The notes under the pieces: model-generated
Told to the model about the DNA's origin: nothing
The model's database searches: none
The model's input: the letters and a program-made list of their open reading frames with translations, nothing else
Assembly (NCBI GenBank): GCA_905372135.1
Contig: CAJPNS010000103.1
Location: 1 to 6,007 of the forward strand
Direction of reading: 5' to 3'
DNA length: 6,007 nt
DNA from: Porphyromonadaceae bacterium
Lineage (GTDB): Bacteria > Bacteroidota > Bacteroidia > Bacteroidales > Paludibacteraceae
Shown here: positions 5,842 through 6,007 of the stretch, piece by piece
Position numbering within the stretch: the stretch's first letter is position 1
Layout: every line of letters starts with the position of its first letter
Made by a program: the position numbers and the translations under genes

Positions 5842-6007
5842 TCAGATTATTGTTACTTCGCCTCTTAGCGATGTATTCAGTTCTTTTTTTATTTTCTCGT
5901 TATCGTTGTATCTGCCGAGCAAAAACATCAATTTGGCAACGGCAGCCTCCACAGTCATATCGTATCCGCTTACGACGCCTGCCTTTTTCAGGTTCAGGCT
6001 CGTGGCA
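5842..6007 (-). CDS. ansA: Type I L-asparaginase, C-terminal fragment (cut by window edge)
   Basis: Only the last 54 codons and the TGA stop are inside the window; the gene continues beyond 6007. The readable end includes SGYDMTVEAAVAKLMFLLG and LNTSLRGEVTII. This matches the C-terminus of cytoplasmic AnsA-type asparaginases, which carry GFDMTxEAAxTKLxYLL and a closing LRGELT in E. coli. The enzyme hydrolyses asparagine to aspartate and ammonia. The catalytic threonines lie in the missing N-terminal part, so activity cannot be judged. The stop codon is 9 nt before the aspartate kinase start. This puts an enzyme that makes aspartate directly ahead of the enzyme that uses it, a sensible operon. 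Confidence 0.85.
   Translation of the reverse strand, partial: ATSLNLKKAGVVSGYDMTVEAAVAKLMFLLGRYNDNEKIKKELNTSLRGEVTII

Noticed and set aside
4675..5868. Plus-strand open frames opposite the aspartate kinase gene
   Set aside because: They are shadows of a well-supported kinase with all family motifs; none resembles a known protein or has its own promoter.

Overview
The window looks like ordinary chromosome of a Bacteroidetes bacterium, most likely of the order Bacteroidales. Three things point there. The tmRNA encodes the tag GENNYALAA, a form I associate with Porphyromonas-like Bacteroidales, while Bacteroides species carry a close variant. Promoter-like sites match the Bacteroidetes -7 consensus TAnnTTTG. 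The starts I could examine have A-rich leaders with no Shine-Dalgarno. Genus and species cannot be decided from the sequence alone.

Layout. Positions 1-130 hold a dense chain of palindromes built on four GACGTCG boxes exactly 22 bp apart, followed by a separate hairpin. A plus-strand gene for an exported tetratricopeptide-repeat protein (223-1974) follows, with its own -7 box. A 13-bp hairpin at 2056-2092 with A/T runs on both sides probably terminates this gene and also the tmRNA gene ssrA, which converges on it from the minus strand (2135-2531). ssrA is divergent from a plus-strand ricT-like PSP1-domain gene (2666-3883), and the 134-bp gap between them carries one -7-like box for each. The ricT-like gene overlaps the end of a minus-strand DUF2461 gene (3874-4548) by 10 bp, tail to tail. 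Upstream of DUF2461 on the minus strand are an aspartate kinase (4576-5832) and the last 54 codons of a type I L-asparaginase (5842 to the window edge). No gene-free stretch exceeds 300 bases once ssrA is counted.

How the genes fit together. Asparaginase, aspartate kinase and DUF2461 are spaced 9 and 27 nt apart on one strand, which suggests an operon. Its first two products form a metabolic line from asparagine to aspartate to aspartyl phosphate, the entry to lysine, threonine and methionine synthesis. ssrA (ribosome rescue) and ricT are housekeeping functions. The TPR gene stands alone here.

I see no undescribed multi-gene system, defence island, prophage or mobile element. The one really unexplained structure is the 22-bp-periodic palindrome chain at the left edge, which is cut by the window boundary.
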